From: Zwartia panacis
GTDB lineage: Bacteria; Pseudomonadota; Gammaproteobacteria; Burkholderiales; Burkholderiaceae_B
Length of the DNA stretch: 64,000 bases
NCBI RefSeq assembly: GCF_030410395.1
Contig: NZ_JAUHHF010000002.1
Location: 62,001-126,000, forward strand
Reading direction: 5' to 3'
This document shows, one piece after another, positions 7,973 through 16,075 of the stretch; positions within the stretch are counted from its first letter, which is position 1; each line of letters begins with the position of its first letter. Below the pieces are notes generated by a model. It saw only the letters and a list, made by a program, of their open reading frames with translations, was not told the origin of the DNA and searched no databases. The position numbers and the translations under genes are program-made.

Positions 7973-9321
7973 CGGTGCGCACGCAAGGCGTCTTCGACCG
8001 CCAAAGCGACTGCCGACAATCGTGCATCGTCTCCATGCACAGACGACAACATGAGTCCCACAGGTAACTCATCATCGCGATGGCAAGGCAAACTATATGA
8101 ACAGCCATCAAGCAAATTGATGATGAATGTATTGCGAAGCATCTGGCCATTGGCTTTGAAAAAAACCTCATCGGAGGCGACGAGTTTTTCAATCTCCGGG
8201 GCCACCGCTGGAACGGTCGGACACAAGAGCGCGTCATAACCTTCCATGGCACGCTCCACGCTGGCAATCCAGGCACGTCGCTTGTCCAGCAAGGCAATGT
8301 ATTGCTGCGCCGTGACAGACGCCCCCATCATCACGCGAGCTGCTACGCGCTGATCAAACTGGGCCTGTGCGCGCGCCAAACGCTCATGGTGCACAGCGTA
8401 AGCCTCGATCGGGGAGAGTCCGCCGGGCGAATTCACCTTGGGGATATCTGCGAACTCAGTCAGCGCAATCTCAATAATCTGCGCGCCCGCCTCGGACAAT
8501 ATCGACAAACTGCGATCGAAGGCCTGAGAGACGGTTTTATCCAGCCCATCGAGCACAACCGTTTGCGGGACGGCCAAACGCATTCCCGTGAGAGGACGGC
8601 GACGCACGGGCAACATGGCACCAGAGAGCACGGCATCGACAGTGATGCAATCCTGAACACTTCTGGTCATCGCGCAGACGGTGTCTAGCGAACGTGAAAG
8701 TTCGAGCGCGCCTTCCAGGGGCACCCGATTTTGCGTGCTCTTAAAGCCCACAATGCCGCATAACGCTGCGGGAATGCGAATCGAGCCTCCCGTATCGGAA
8801 CCCAGACCTGCGACCGACAACCCGAGCGCGACTGAAACGCCAGCACCCGACGAGGAACCACCTGGAATACGCGCCACATTCGAATCGGAAGGATTGACGG
8901 GCGTACCATAGTGAGGATTGATACCGATGCCTGAAAAAGCGAACTCAGTCATGTTGGTCTTGCCGACAATGGCAGCGCCTGCGCTACGCAGCCTTGCGAC
9001 GACCGGAGCATCCTGTTTCTGTGGTGGTTCACCCTGACACACGATTGAACCGGCCATTGTGGTTTCCCCGGCGACCCCATAGAGATCCTTGATGGAAACG
9101 GGCAAACCCGCCAAGGCAGGCTGGACCACACCCGCTTTTTGGGCCGCATCGGCAGCGCGGGCCGCCGCAAGTGCAGCCTCCGGATACAACTTTGTAAAGA
9201 CACTTTTAGCAGCCGGCTGCGCAGCCGCTTCGAGAGCACCCGAAACAAGTGCCTCGCGAGTGGTCTCACCTCGCGCCAAACGCTGATTTAACTGGTCAAT
9301 TGTTTCTTGAATATAGATCAT
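7969..9321 (-). CDS. Amidase signature family hydrolase
   Basis: A 450-residue cytosolic amidase-signature enzyme with the full Ser-cisSer-Lys triad: Lys78 in VSIKDLYGV, the cis-Ser in PGGSSSGAG (about 157) and the nucleophile Ser180 in GSDTGGSIRIP. It resembles AtzF/allophanate-hydrolase-like and GatA-like amidases. No gatB or gatC lies nearby, so a stand-alone small-molecule amidase is more likely than the tRNA amidotransferase. The open frame runs to 9402, but residues before the ATG at 9321 do not look like the family, and MIYIQETIDQL is a natural N-terminus. It overlaps the RIO kinase start by 4 nt. The substrate cannot be read from the sequence. Confidence 0.9.
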   Translation of the reverse strand: MIYIQETIDQLNQRLARGETTREALVSGALEAAAQPAAKSVFTKLYPEAALAAARAADAAQKAGVVQPALAGLPVSIKDLYGVAGETTMAGSIVCQGEPPQKQDAPVVARLRSAGAAIVGKTNMTEFAFSGIGINPHYGTPVNPSDSNVARIPGGSSSGAGVSVALGLSVAGLGSDTGGSIRIPAALCGIVGFKSTQNRVPLEGALELSRSLDTVCAMTRSVQDCITVDAVLSGAMLPVRRRPLTGMRLAVPQTVVLDGLDKTVSQAFDRSLSILSEAGAQIIEIALTEFADIPKVNSPGGLSPIEAYAVHHERLARAQAQFDQRVAARVMMGASVTAQQYIALLDKRRAWIASVERAMEGYDALLCPTVPAVAPEIEKLVASDEVFFKANGQMLRNTFIINLLDGCSYSLPCHRDDELPVGLMLSSVHGDDARLSAVALAVEDALRAHR

Positions 9322-9533
9322 CAGAAAGACTCTTTGTTGAGGGCGCCTGCGCGCGAAGCTAATCCGACAATGTAAGGAACAACAGCTCTCGGGGTCAAGC
9401 AAGCTTTTGCGGACTGTTTGACCTACGCCCGACTATCCCCTATCGAAACAGGTCTATTCAGGCTCCCGTCCTGCCGGAAGGGGATAAAATGAAATGTGCA
9501 TCGTTGGGATGCAACCTCATACAGGATACGACT

Positions 9534-9839
9534 ATGCAATCATCACGTCGCCAGTTCATCATCTACTCGACAGCCGGCCTAGCCTCCCTCACGATGGCAA
9601 GCCAGGCGCAGGCACAGGCCATGCTGGGCGAAGCTGAGCCAACAGCCGTTGCTTTGGGCTACAAGGCTGACGCCAAGACAGTCGACAAGGCAAAATTTCC
9701 CAAATATGCTGACGGTCAGCTTTGTTCGAATTGCCAACTGTACGCCAGCAAATCGGCTGATGCCGGCACCTGTACCATCTTCCCAGGCAAATTGGTTGCC
9801 GGTCCGGGCTGGTGCAACGCCTACATCAAAAAGGCTTAA
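9534..9839 (+). CDS. High-potential iron-sulfur protein (HiPIP), Tat-exported
   Basis: A 101-residue precursor of a periplasmic HiPIP, a one-electron carrier with a 4Fe-4S cluster. Four cysteines at 64, 67, 80 and 94 (CSNC, GTC, GWC) have the family spacing, and the residues around them (GQLCSNCQLY, GPGWCNAY) are typical. The N-terminus has a twin-arginine motif, SRRQF, then a short hydrophobic stretch and an AQAQA cleavage region, which fits export in folded form with the cluster inserted. The start at 9534 is chosen over 9489 because AGGA lies at the right distance and the Tat signal begins there. In other bacteria HiPIPs carry electrons to oxidases or photosynthetic reaction centres. Confidence 0.95.
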   Translation: MQSSRRQFIIYSTAGLASLTMASQAQAQAMLGEAEPTAVALGYKADAKTVDKAKFPKYADGQLCSNCQLYASKSADAGTCTIFPGKLVAGPGWCNAYIKKA

Positions 9840-9860
9840 CGCCTAGCATTTAAGTGAAGT

Positions 9861-9886
9861 TGAGTCAGTCAACTGAGTCAGTCAAG
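9861..9886. repeat. Tandem 13-bp direct repeat
   Basis: TGAGTCAGTCAA plus one base occurs twice back to back (13-bp unit with a single mismatch at its end), just after the HiPIP stop codon and before its terminator. It is probably a slippage duplication; no function is evident. Confidence 0.7.
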
Positions 9887-9910
9887 TTCGTCAATTTCAC
9901 TTGAATCATT

Positions 9911-9946
9911 AAAAAAAGCTGCAACAGGAAACTGTTGCAGCTTTTT
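9911..9946. terminator. Bidirectional intrinsic terminator between HiPIP and glycine-zipper lipoprotein genes
   Basis: A strong hairpin with arms AGCTGCAACAG / CTGTTGCAGCT closes on a GAAA tetraloop. It is flanked by an A-run on the left and a T-run on the right. It can therefore end transcription of the HiPIP gene on the plus strand and of the convergent lipoprotein gene on the minus strand. Confidence 0.9.
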
Positions 9947-9990
9947 CACTTTACCCGAATTCACAAGCCGCAATAGCCGGCTCGAGTCAT

Positions 9991-10440
9991 TTACTGGGCA
10001 ACGACACGTGCTTCTGTGCCAGAACCTTCGATATAAACCTTCTGACCCACGCGCAAATTGCTGGTAGGCTGAGTCACGCTGACCAAGACACCGCCGCTCG
10101 TGCGAACGAAAATCTGCTGACCCTCGACTGGTTTGTCGTAGTGTTTCTGGATTTCATTACCCGCCACCGCACCGCCGATTGCGCCGAGCACCATCGCCAC
10201 TGTCTTACCTGTGCCCGCACCGATCAGGGCGCCAATCCCGAGACCGCCCAAGCCACCCACCACTGCGCCCACGCCAGTTTCATGACTGCTCTTAATCTGA
10301 GCGGCATTAATCTGCTCAATCACGCCAGAGCGAATTTCCATCGGGGCACTGGGTCCTGTCGGCGCGCACGCAACCAGTCCGATCGTAACCAAAAGTGATA
10401 GCGCAATTTTAGAAATCTGTCTTAACATGTCCATTCTCAT
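9991..10440 (-). CDS. Glycine-zipper outer-membrane lipoprotein (SlyB-like)
   Basis: A lipoprotein of about 149 residues. The signal peptide ends with a lipobox (LVAC), after which the mature N-terminal Cys would be acylated. The middle carries a long glycine-zipper hairpin (VGAVVGGLGGLGIGALIGAG and a second GAIGGAVAGNEI) typical of the SlyB/Rickettsia 17-kDa antigen family, followed by a small beta-rich C-terminal domain. The frame is open to 10698, but only the starts at 10440, 10434 or 10428 give a sensible lipoprotein signal; the first is used. It overlaps no other gene with this start. Related proteins support outer-membrane integrity. It is transcribed divergently from the Rap1a-like gene. 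Confidence 0.88.
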   Translation of the reverse strand: MRMDMLRQISKIALSLLVTIGLVACAPTGPSAPMEIRSGVIEQINAAQIKSSHETGVGAVVGGLGGLGIGALIGAGTGKTVAMVLGAIGGAVAGNEIQKHYDKPVEGQQIFVRTSGGVLVSVTQPTSNLRVGQKVYIEGSGTEARVVAQ

Positions 10441-10556
10441 TAAATTTGTTAATCTTTGTAAAAAGATGCAGTTGGAGTGTAACGCCAAGCTGGTCATTTT
10501 GACTATCTCATGTCGTATCAAAGCACTTTCAACCTCTTCACCTTCAGGAGACTGAT

Positions 10557-10928
10557 ATGAAATTGACCTTTGCCGCAGCAGGAGCCTGTGTGGTGTTGTT
10601 GAGTGCAACAGCCCCCGCGCAGGCACAAGTTCCTCGTGCCTCAACAACGACACAAGAGTATGTCGCCATGTGCGCCAAAACAACCGATGTATCGGCACAA
10701 AACTTTTGCCATGGTTTCGGGCAAGGTGTGTATGAAACTTATTTGATCACTCGCCATCCAAAGAAAGCCCCACCATTCATTTGCGGGGAAAACTCCAAGA
10801 GCACTCGCCAGGATTACATTAACGGTTTCATTAAGTGGTCTGCCTCCAATCCTAAATTCAATCAAATGTCGGCTGCCGACACGATTTTGCGTTATCTGGC
10901 TGAAACCTTGCCATGTAAAAAAGGCTAA
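10557..10928 (+). CDS. Exported Rap1a/Tai-family-like protein
   Basis: A 123-residue exported protein with a signal peptide ending at AQAQ (~23). The mature part has four cysteines (CAKT, FCHGF, FICGE, LPCKKG) placed as in the Rap1a/Tai fold, with the pattern FCHGFGQGVYE ... FICGE ... DYINGFIKWSASNP ... LRYLAETLPC matching that family as I remember it. Rap1a and Tai proteins are periplasmic immunity proteins to type VI secretion effectors, but many chromosomal homologues have no effector partner. No effector or secretion gene is seen here. An AGGAG ribosome site lies 7 nt upstream. A function beyond the family fold would be a guess. Confidence 0.78.
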   Translation: MKLTFAAAGACVVLLSATAPAQAQVPRASTTTQEYVAMCAKTTDVSAQNFCHGFGQGVYETYLITRHPKKAPPFICGENSKSTRQDYINGFIKWSASNPKFNQMSAADTILRYLAETLPCKKG

Positions 10929-10988
10929 TACGTACTTAAGCCTTTGAGCACAATATCGTTTGAATTCAAGCACTTTAGGAGCTTTATC

Positions 10989-11219
10989 ATGAAAAGAACG
11001 CTACTCGCACTTCCTCTTGTTGCCGCACTGACCCTGACGGGCTGTTCGGGCATGACAACCACACAGCAACGTGAACTCTCCGGTGGCGCAATCGGTGCCG
11101 CGGCAGGTGCCGGCATCACTGCAATCGCGGGTGGGAATCCGATTTGGGGCGCGATCGGCGGTGCCGCAGTCGGCGCTGTTGGTGGTTTTCTCTATGACAA
11201 ACATGAACAGGGCCAATAA
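10989..11219 (+). CDS. Small glycine-zipper lipoprotein
   Basis: A 76-residue lipoprotein with signal peptide and lipobox LTGC. The mature chain is almost entirely a glycine-zipper hairpin (GGAIGAAAGAGITAIAGG and a second GAIGGAAVGAVGG) ending in a short charged tail. The start at 10989 has AGGAG 8 nt upstream; the earlier in-frame ATG at 10944 lacks this and would disrupt the signal peptide. It is probably an outer-membrane lipoprotein of the YMGG-type glycine-zipper family. It follows the Rap1a-like gene by 60 nt and may share its transcript. A terminator follows at 11285. Confidence 0.88.
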   Translation: MKRTLLALPLVAALTLTGCSGMTTTQQRELSGGAIGAAAGAGITAIAGGNPIWGAIGGAAVGAVGGFLYDKHEQGQ

Positions 11220-11284
11220 GTCCTGATTGTTTTGTCAAGGATGCTCCCCAGGCACTAGACTGGGGCAGATATCCAGTTTTGCTC

Positions 11285-11310
11285 AAAGCCCCGCTATCTA
11301 CGGGGCTTTT
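11285..11310 (+). terminator. Intrinsic terminator of the small lipoprotein gene
   Basis: Arms AAAGCCCCG (11285-11293) and CGGGGCTTT (11301-11309) with a 7-nt loop are followed by one more T and, after GA, another T-run. The loop and right arm overlap the stop codon and last codons of the convergent minus-strand AcpS/acyltransferase gene. Confidence 0.85.
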
Positions 11311-12544
11311 GATTTTTCCAGCGACGGTGCACCCACCACCATTGCTCAGGATGCCGAACGATGGAGAGCTCAATGGCCTGGTTATAGGCTCGGGTATTTT
11401 TGATGATTTCCTGACCGACATCGTCATCAAGCAGCGGCTTGAGCGGCGCGAAAAATTTAAGGACATGCGTACCGTCGGGCTCTCGCCACGAAGCGGCAGG
11501 GATGACGGGTGCGCCGGTCGCCATGGCAATCACAGCCATGCTTTTATAGGTGCCCGCCGCTTGCCCAAAAAACTCGACTTCGATGCCTTCAGGTCGGCGT
11601 GCGTATTGATCAAAAGGAAACACGATCGCATCACCGGCCTCAATGGTCGAGACGATTTCTTCGAGCGATCCGCGCCGACCGACCACTCCAAAACCCGCCT
11701 GATTAAAACGTCTGGTGAGCAAGTCACTCAACCATTTGGGTTTGATCGGGCGTCTGAGAAAATGAATCCGCCCTTTGACCTGCGGAAAGTGCTCGATTCC
11801 CGCAACGGTGGAAACTTCGAAATTTCCAAAATGTCCGGTCAGAATCAAGATTCCCCGACCGGCTTCGAAAGCCTCGATCATCCCCGGAACACCCTCGACA
11901 CGAACGATAGATTTTTTACGTGCCGCCGATAAAAATCGAAACTGGATAAGCTCTTTGAGTAGCTTGAGCAAATGGCCGTAGTGCGCCTGGGCTAGCAAGT
12001 CTATTTGAGAGGCCTCTACATTGGCGCCATACACGCGATTGAGGTTTTCTAAAATCACTTTGCGGCGATACGGTAACCAGCGGAAAATAAAACGACCGCC
12101 CCAGGATGGCTTGATCGTGCGCTGAATACGCAAAGCGACAGCTGTTGCCGTCGTTTCGCTATGTGTGAGTGATATTTTGATTTCGGCCACAAGGTGGCGC
12201 CCAAGCACGATTTCAGCTGCGGGCGTCACAGATATATGAGGAGCCCCATATTCATCCTTGACGACGGAGAAATCCATCGCAGTGATGGTGTTCAAAGCCG
12301 TCTCGCGTGGAAAGAGCTTCAGACAAGCTTCTTTTGCCGCGAATCGCGCGGCCAGACTAGCGATGCGGCCAGGCCCCTGTCCAGCATCCTCAATCTCTTG
12401 ATGCGAGAATAGCTTGTCGAGCTCGCCCGACATGGCCTCAACCAGACGCGCGACCCGCGCAATTTCAACGGTGTCGACTGCGCAACGATCGGGTGCAGTA
12501 TCGCTGACAGCCTCAGCAGCAGACAGGTGATTAGGTGTGGTCAC
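11294..12544 (-). CDS. Fused holo-ACP synthase (AcpS) - lysophospholipid/lipid A-type acyltransferase
   Basis: A bifunctional protein of 416 residues from a GTG at 12544, 5 nt past the preceding ketosynthase stop; an upstream ATG at 12610 is possible. Residues ~20-138 are an AcpS-type 4'-phosphopantetheinyl transferase, with the magnesium-binding Asp24 in AVDTVEIAR and Lys71-Glu72 in RFAAKEACLK. Residues ~145-410 are an LpxL/HtrB-type acyltransferase with the HX4E motif HFGNFE (His238, Glu243) and the later FPFDQYARRPEG segment. AcpS would load phosphopantetheine on a carrier protein; the second half would move an acyl chain from a carrier to a lipid. Both active sites look intact. It is the last gene of the acyl-chain cassette. 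The substrates are inferred. Confidence 0.86.
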   Translation of the reverse strand: MTTPNHLSAAEAVSDTAPDRCAVDTVEIARVARLVEAMSGELDKLFSHQEIEDAGQGPGRIASLAARFAAKEACLKLFPRETALNTITAMDFSVVKDEYGAPHISVTPAAEIVLGRHLVAEIKISLTHSETTATAVALRIQRTIKPSWGGRFIFRWLPYRRKVILENLNRVYGANVEASQIDLLAQAHYGHLLKLLKELIQFRFLSAARKKSIVRVEGVPGMIEAFEAGRGILILTGHFGNFEVSTVAGIEHFPQVKGRIHFLRRPIKPKWLSDLLTRRFNQAGFGVVGRRGSLEEIVSTIEAGDAIVFPFDQYARRPEGIEVEFFGQAAGTYKSMAVIAMATGAPVIPAASWREPDGTHVLKFFAPLKPLLDDDVGQEIIKNTRAYNQAIELSIVRHPEQWWWVHRRWKNQKPRR

Positions 12545-12549
12545 GCCAT

Positions 12550-13827
12550 TCAACGCGCGCGCGCAGCGCGCAGCAAGACAGCGGCATTTGTGCCTGCAAA
12601 ACCTCTGCACAACACCAAGACTACATCACTACGCGCGGGACGATTTTCTTTGCTGACATTGAGACCTGCGCAGGCAGGTGCGAGCTTGTCGAGCGTTGCG
12701 ATACCTGGCACAACATTACGACTGCAGGCCTCCAGCCCTAAAGCCACATCGATGGCGCCAGAAGCTGCAAAGAGGTGACCAATCGACCACTTGAAACCAG
12801 TGACGGGGGGCATGTCAGAACCAAATACGCGCAGAAGCGCAGCGGCCTCTGAACTGTCTGAGCCCTTTGTGCCATTGGCATGCGCAACGATCATGCCGAC
12901 ATCGGCAGGTTTCAAACCAGCATCGGCCAATGCACACTCGATCGCACGACTCAAACCATCTCCATCTGTGCGCACATCAAAGATGCCCTCGCCCTCAGAT
13001 GCGTCACCGCCACCGAGATATTCGCCCAACACCTTGGCACCACGTTCTTGGGCGGAAGCTTCTGTTTCCAGGACGAGCGAAGCTGCACCCTCACCCAGCA
13101 AGCAGCCATCATGGCGCTCATCGTAGGGACGCAACAAATCATTTGAAATCAGGCCGACTTTGTCGAGATAAAGAAGCGTTTGAGGTTCGATCGGCGCATC
13201 GTGTCCAATAGCCACGACGCGTTGTGCATCGCCCTCACGCAACGCCCAAGCACTCTCGATCACGGAGAGCACGCCACTCGTGGTGTGGTTAGTGATGCAA
13301 CCGTTGGGGCCTTTGAGCTGGTTACGAATACTCACATGGCAAAGCACGTTGTTCGGCAAAGAACGCAGGAGCCACATGGGATTGACCATGTTCGACAACT
13401 CTTGGCCGAACTTGGGCAAACTCCCACCCGTCTCAGCCATCAAGGGGAAAAAATCATAGTTGACTTCAAACGCGCCACCACCAGATCCAACGTAACAGCC
13501 TGTCTGGTCTGCATAGTCATTTGCGGCTGACTCATCCAGCGTTTCGCGCCAGGCCGGCAACCCTGCCTGCTCAATCGCCTGGGTACCCGCGTAAATACCA
13601 AATACATCGGAACGTCTGACCAGCTTGAGCAACTTGCGATCGCCCAGCAATTTGCCGCCGTTGTAGTCCTTGACCTCAGCGGCCAGCTTGCCCACCCAGG
13701 TCTGGGCATCCCAGGCTGAAATGGGAGCCAGAGCAGATTGGCCCTCAAGCAATGCATCCACAATGCTGGCTGGATCTTGGCCTGCGCCACAAATCGCACT
13801 ATTTCCGGTGATTACGATACGGGTCAT
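12550..13827 (-). CDS. Beta-ketoacyl synthase homologue lacking the active cysteine (chain-length-factor-like)
   Basis: A 425-residue thiolase-fold protein of the FabF/KAS family, from the ATG at 13827, 5 nt past the previous gene's stop, with AGGACGG upstream; the frame is open further. The nucleophile motif TACASG is replaced by NHTTSG, so the catalytic cysteine is Thr182. The other catalytic residues are kept (His316 in VAHANGTKGSD, Lys346 and His351 in FKWSIGHLFAASG). Losing only the cysteine while keeping the fold is typical of chain-length factors, the inactive partner in type II polyketide KS heterodimers. It most likely pairs with the active ketosynthase encoded immediately upstream. 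Decarboxylation or a structural role is possible. Confidence 0.88.
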   Translation of the reverse strand: MTRIVITGNSAICGAGQDPASIVDALLEGQSALAPISAWDAQTWVGKLAAEVKDYNGGKLLGDRKLLKLVRRSDVFGIYAGTQAIEQAGLPAWRETLDESAANDYADQTGCYVGSGGGAFEVNYDFFPLMAETGGSLPKFGQELSNMVNPMWLLRSLPNNVLCHVSIRNQLKGPNGCITNHTTSGVLSVIESAWALREGDAQRVVAIGHDAPIEPQTLLYLDKVGLISNDLLRPYDERHDGCLLGEGAASLVLETEASAQERGAKVLGEYLGGGDASEGEGIFDVRTDGDGLSRAIECALADAGLKPADVGMIVAHANGTKGSDSSEAAALLRVFGSDMPPVTGFKWSIGHLFAASGAIDVALGLEACSRNVVPGIATLDKLAPACAGLNVSKENRPARSDVVLVLCRGFAGTNAAVLLRAARAR

Positions 13828-13832
13828 CACTA

Positions 13833-15146
13833 TTACCGTCCTGCAGCGATCAACGCTGCGGTTTCTTCGGGGTGACGGAAAGCCAGACAACTATTGCTGC
13901 CACCAAAGCCGAGTGAATTAGAGAGTGCCATGCCGATGCGCGCTGGACGCGGTACGTCACGAACGATATCGACATCGCAATCGGGATCGAGTTCTCGCAA
14001 GTTCGCGCTGGGAGGCATCAAGCCATCCCGAATCGCCAGCGCACAAAAACCCGCTTCAACGGCGCCAGCAGCGGCAATCAGATGACCCGTCACGCTCTTG
14101 GTCGAGCTCACACCCACTTGTTTGGCGCGTTCGCCAAATACGGCATGAACAGCCGCGCATTCGCTTCGATCATTCATCGGCGTAGAAGTGCCGTGCGCAT
14201 TCAAATAATGAATATCTTGCTCCGTGGCACCCGCATCGTAAATAGCGCGACGCATGGCCTGAATCGGCCCATCACCCGAGGGGTGTGAGTCCGTGATCCG
14301 GTATGACGACAGGGAGTTTCCATCTCCTGCCAGTTCAGCGTAAATGGTCGCGCCGCGTTGAACGGCGCTATTCCATTCTTCGAGAACGAGAAAGCCAGCA
14401 CCTTCGCCTAAAACGAAACCATTACGCGTCAAATCAAAGGGACGGCTCGCACGCTCTGGAGCGTCATTGTCCGGCGAAACCGCTGATAGCAAACAGAAGC
14501 CAGATAAACCAACGGGCGAAATCATTGAATCAAAACCACCGGTTAGCACGCGGTCCGCGACACCTCGACGAATCAACCTCAGCGCCGTGCCAATGGCTTG
14601 ACCGCCTGAGGCACATGCAGTGTGAACAGTCGAGGCATAACCCCTGATTCCGAAACGACGCAAGAGCAGCGACACGCCAGCGGTCGAAAGGCTGCGGCTA
14701 AATGCCATCACATCATTGGCGACCGGCTCGGCCAAAATAGCGGAAGGCTCAAACTCACCCTGAGGTGCCGCGGCTTGTTGAATGGCGGCGATCTCTTCGT
14801 GCGCGACAGTCATCATGCCCGCACCCACCACACACCCCCAGCGGGCGGCATCTTGCTGGGTTGGACGGATGCCGGCATCTGCCATTGCCTGGTCTGCAGC
14901 ACCGATCGCGAAACGATGTGCCCGGCTCGCATATTTAAGGAGCTTGCGATCATCCAAGGGAGGAAGATCATCAAATCCTTTCACCTCGGCGGCGATACGC
15001 GTGGAAAAACCAGACGCATCAAAAATAGTGATCGGACCTGCGCATCCCTTGGCGGCTTTGATACGCGCCCAAGTTGATGCCACATCCAGACCGGCTGGCG
15101 TGACCAGCCCAATGCCTGTAATCGCTACGCGACGTCTTGCGGTCAT
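13833..15146 (-). CDS. Beta-ketoacyl-ACP synthase (FabF-like), catalytically complete
   Basis: A 437-residue condensing enzyme of the FabF/KAS II family. All catalytic residues are visible: Cys178 in HTACASGG, His318 in NAHGTSTP, Lys350 and His355 in TKSVTGHLIAAAGA, and the C-terminal SNSLGFGGSNS loop. It would elongate an acyl chain on an acyl carrier protein with malonyl-ACP, losing CO2. Its ATG overlaps the stop codon of the dehydratase gene by 4 nt, and the cysteine-less homologue follows 5 nt downstream, so the two are probably made in equal amounts as a heterodimer. It is unlikely to be the housekeeping FabF, which normally sits beside fabD-fabG-acpP. Confidence 0.92.
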   Translation of the reverse strand: MTARRRVAITGIGLVTPAGLDVASTWARIKAAKGCAGPITIFDASGFSTRIAAEVKGFDDLPPLDDRKLLKYASRAHRFAIGAADQAMADAGIRPTQQDAARWGCVVGAGMMTVAHEEIAAIQQAAAPQGEFEPSAILAEPVANDVMAFSRSLSTAGVSLLLRRFGIRGYASTVHTACASGGQAIGTALRLIRRGVADRVLTGGFDSMISPVGLSGFCLLSAVSPDNDAPERASRPFDLTRNGFVLGEGAGFLVLEEWNSAVQRGATIYAELAGDGNSLSSYRITDSHPSGDGPIQAMRRAIYDAGATEQDIHYLNAHGTSTPMNDRSECAAVHAVFGERAKQVGVSSTKSVTGHLIAAAGAVEAGFCALAIRDGLMPPSANLRELDPDCDVDIVRDVPRPARIGMALSNSLGFGGSNSCLAFRHPEETAALIAAGR

Positions 15147-16075
15147 GCGGTGTCTCCGGTGTCAGGCACAAAAAACATCTTGGCGCCTGCAATCGTGCGG
15201 CCCTCAGCCTGAGCGCCGACTTTGATCATAATAGGTTCGGATTCTGTCTGGCCAGATTCAGTGTGCTCGGCAAACAACGTGAGTGTCGCGCCCGGGGCTG
15301 TGAAGGCTCTGACTTTGACGTTCGTAATACTCTGGACGCGAACAGGCCCTGCAGCCTGCGCACTGGCCAAACGCTGCGCCAACTGAAGTTGAGCGTCGAG
15401 CAAAAGGGTGGCGGGAAAAACAGGACGGCGGGGAAAATGATCCAGGAAAAAATCAGCCTGCGCAGGCACAGATAAATGCGCCTCAAGACGCTGCGGAGTC
15501 GAACCCGGAATATCCTCAAGCACAGGACGCGGCACGCCCTTGAACGCGCCAGGCGCGCGACCAGCATGTGTCAAGAGGTCGAAATCCGCGCGTAGCGCAT
15601 CGGGCGCGTCAAACTCATGAATATCGAGCATCGAGCCCAAGGTATCGCTCAGCTCAAGGATCAGATTTCCGTCAACCAAGGCGCGTCCACGATACTGGAT
15701 CGACTCGGCATCGCAAGATTCAATCTCGACCACGAGTTCCAGTGTGTCGCCTGCACGCGGCAAACGATGCATCCTGGTATCTCCGGCCAAAGCAGCGACT
15801 GGACGATGCGTAAAATCGACCACCGACATCGCCACCCAGGCAGCGAGTTGTCCGATCGCTTCAGCAACCAGACTGACAGGAAAGTGGGAGACTTCAGGCG
15901 GGATAGTGTAGAGACCGCAAACGCGAGAGGTCCCTTCGATCTGGGTGATGCGATCAACGAACGAGAAAGCCGCGAAGCGACTCGAGCGACCCAAGCAACC
16001 CGAACCATCATTTGGCGAGGCCGAAGCGGCCTGCGCCATGGACTCAACCATATCAGCCAGCGGCTTGTGACTCAC
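15143..16075 (-). CDS. Double-hotdog 3-hydroxyacyl-ACP dehydratase-like protein
   Basis: A 310-residue protein made of two hotdog halves. The second half has HFPRRPVFPATLLLDAQ, in which His213 and Asp227 are 14 residues apart as in FabA/FabZ (FabA also uses Asp). The first half has SHFPVSLVAEAIGQ, with His64 and Glu72 only 8 apart: the PxxPG turn is deleted, so this half may be structural or specialised. The likely job is removal of water from 3-hydroxyacyl-ACP in the cassette's elongation cycle. The start drawn is a GTG that overlaps the ACP gene by 23 nt; an ATG at 16051, right at the ACP stop, is an equal candidate. The stop overlaps the ketosynthase start. Confidence 0.8.
   Translation of the reverse strand: MSHKPLADMVESMAQAASASPNDGSGCLGRSSRFAAFSFVDRITQIEGTSRVCGLYTIPPEVSHFPVSLVAEAIGQLAAWVAMSVVDFTHRPVAALAGDTRMHRLPRAGDTLELVVEIESCDAESIQYRGRALVDGNLILELSDTLGSMLDIHEFDAPDALRADFDLLTHAGRAPGAFKGVPRPVLEDIPGSTPQRLEAHLSVPAQADFFLDHFPRRPVFPATLLLDAQLQLAQRLASAQAAGPVRVQSITNVKVRAFTAPGATLTLFAEHTESGQTESEPIMIKVGAQAEGRTIAGAKMFFVPDTGDTA

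Noticed and set aside
11279-11932. 217-codon plus-strand frame
   Set aside because: Antisense to the acyltransferase half of the fused gene, beginning inside a terminator hairpin.
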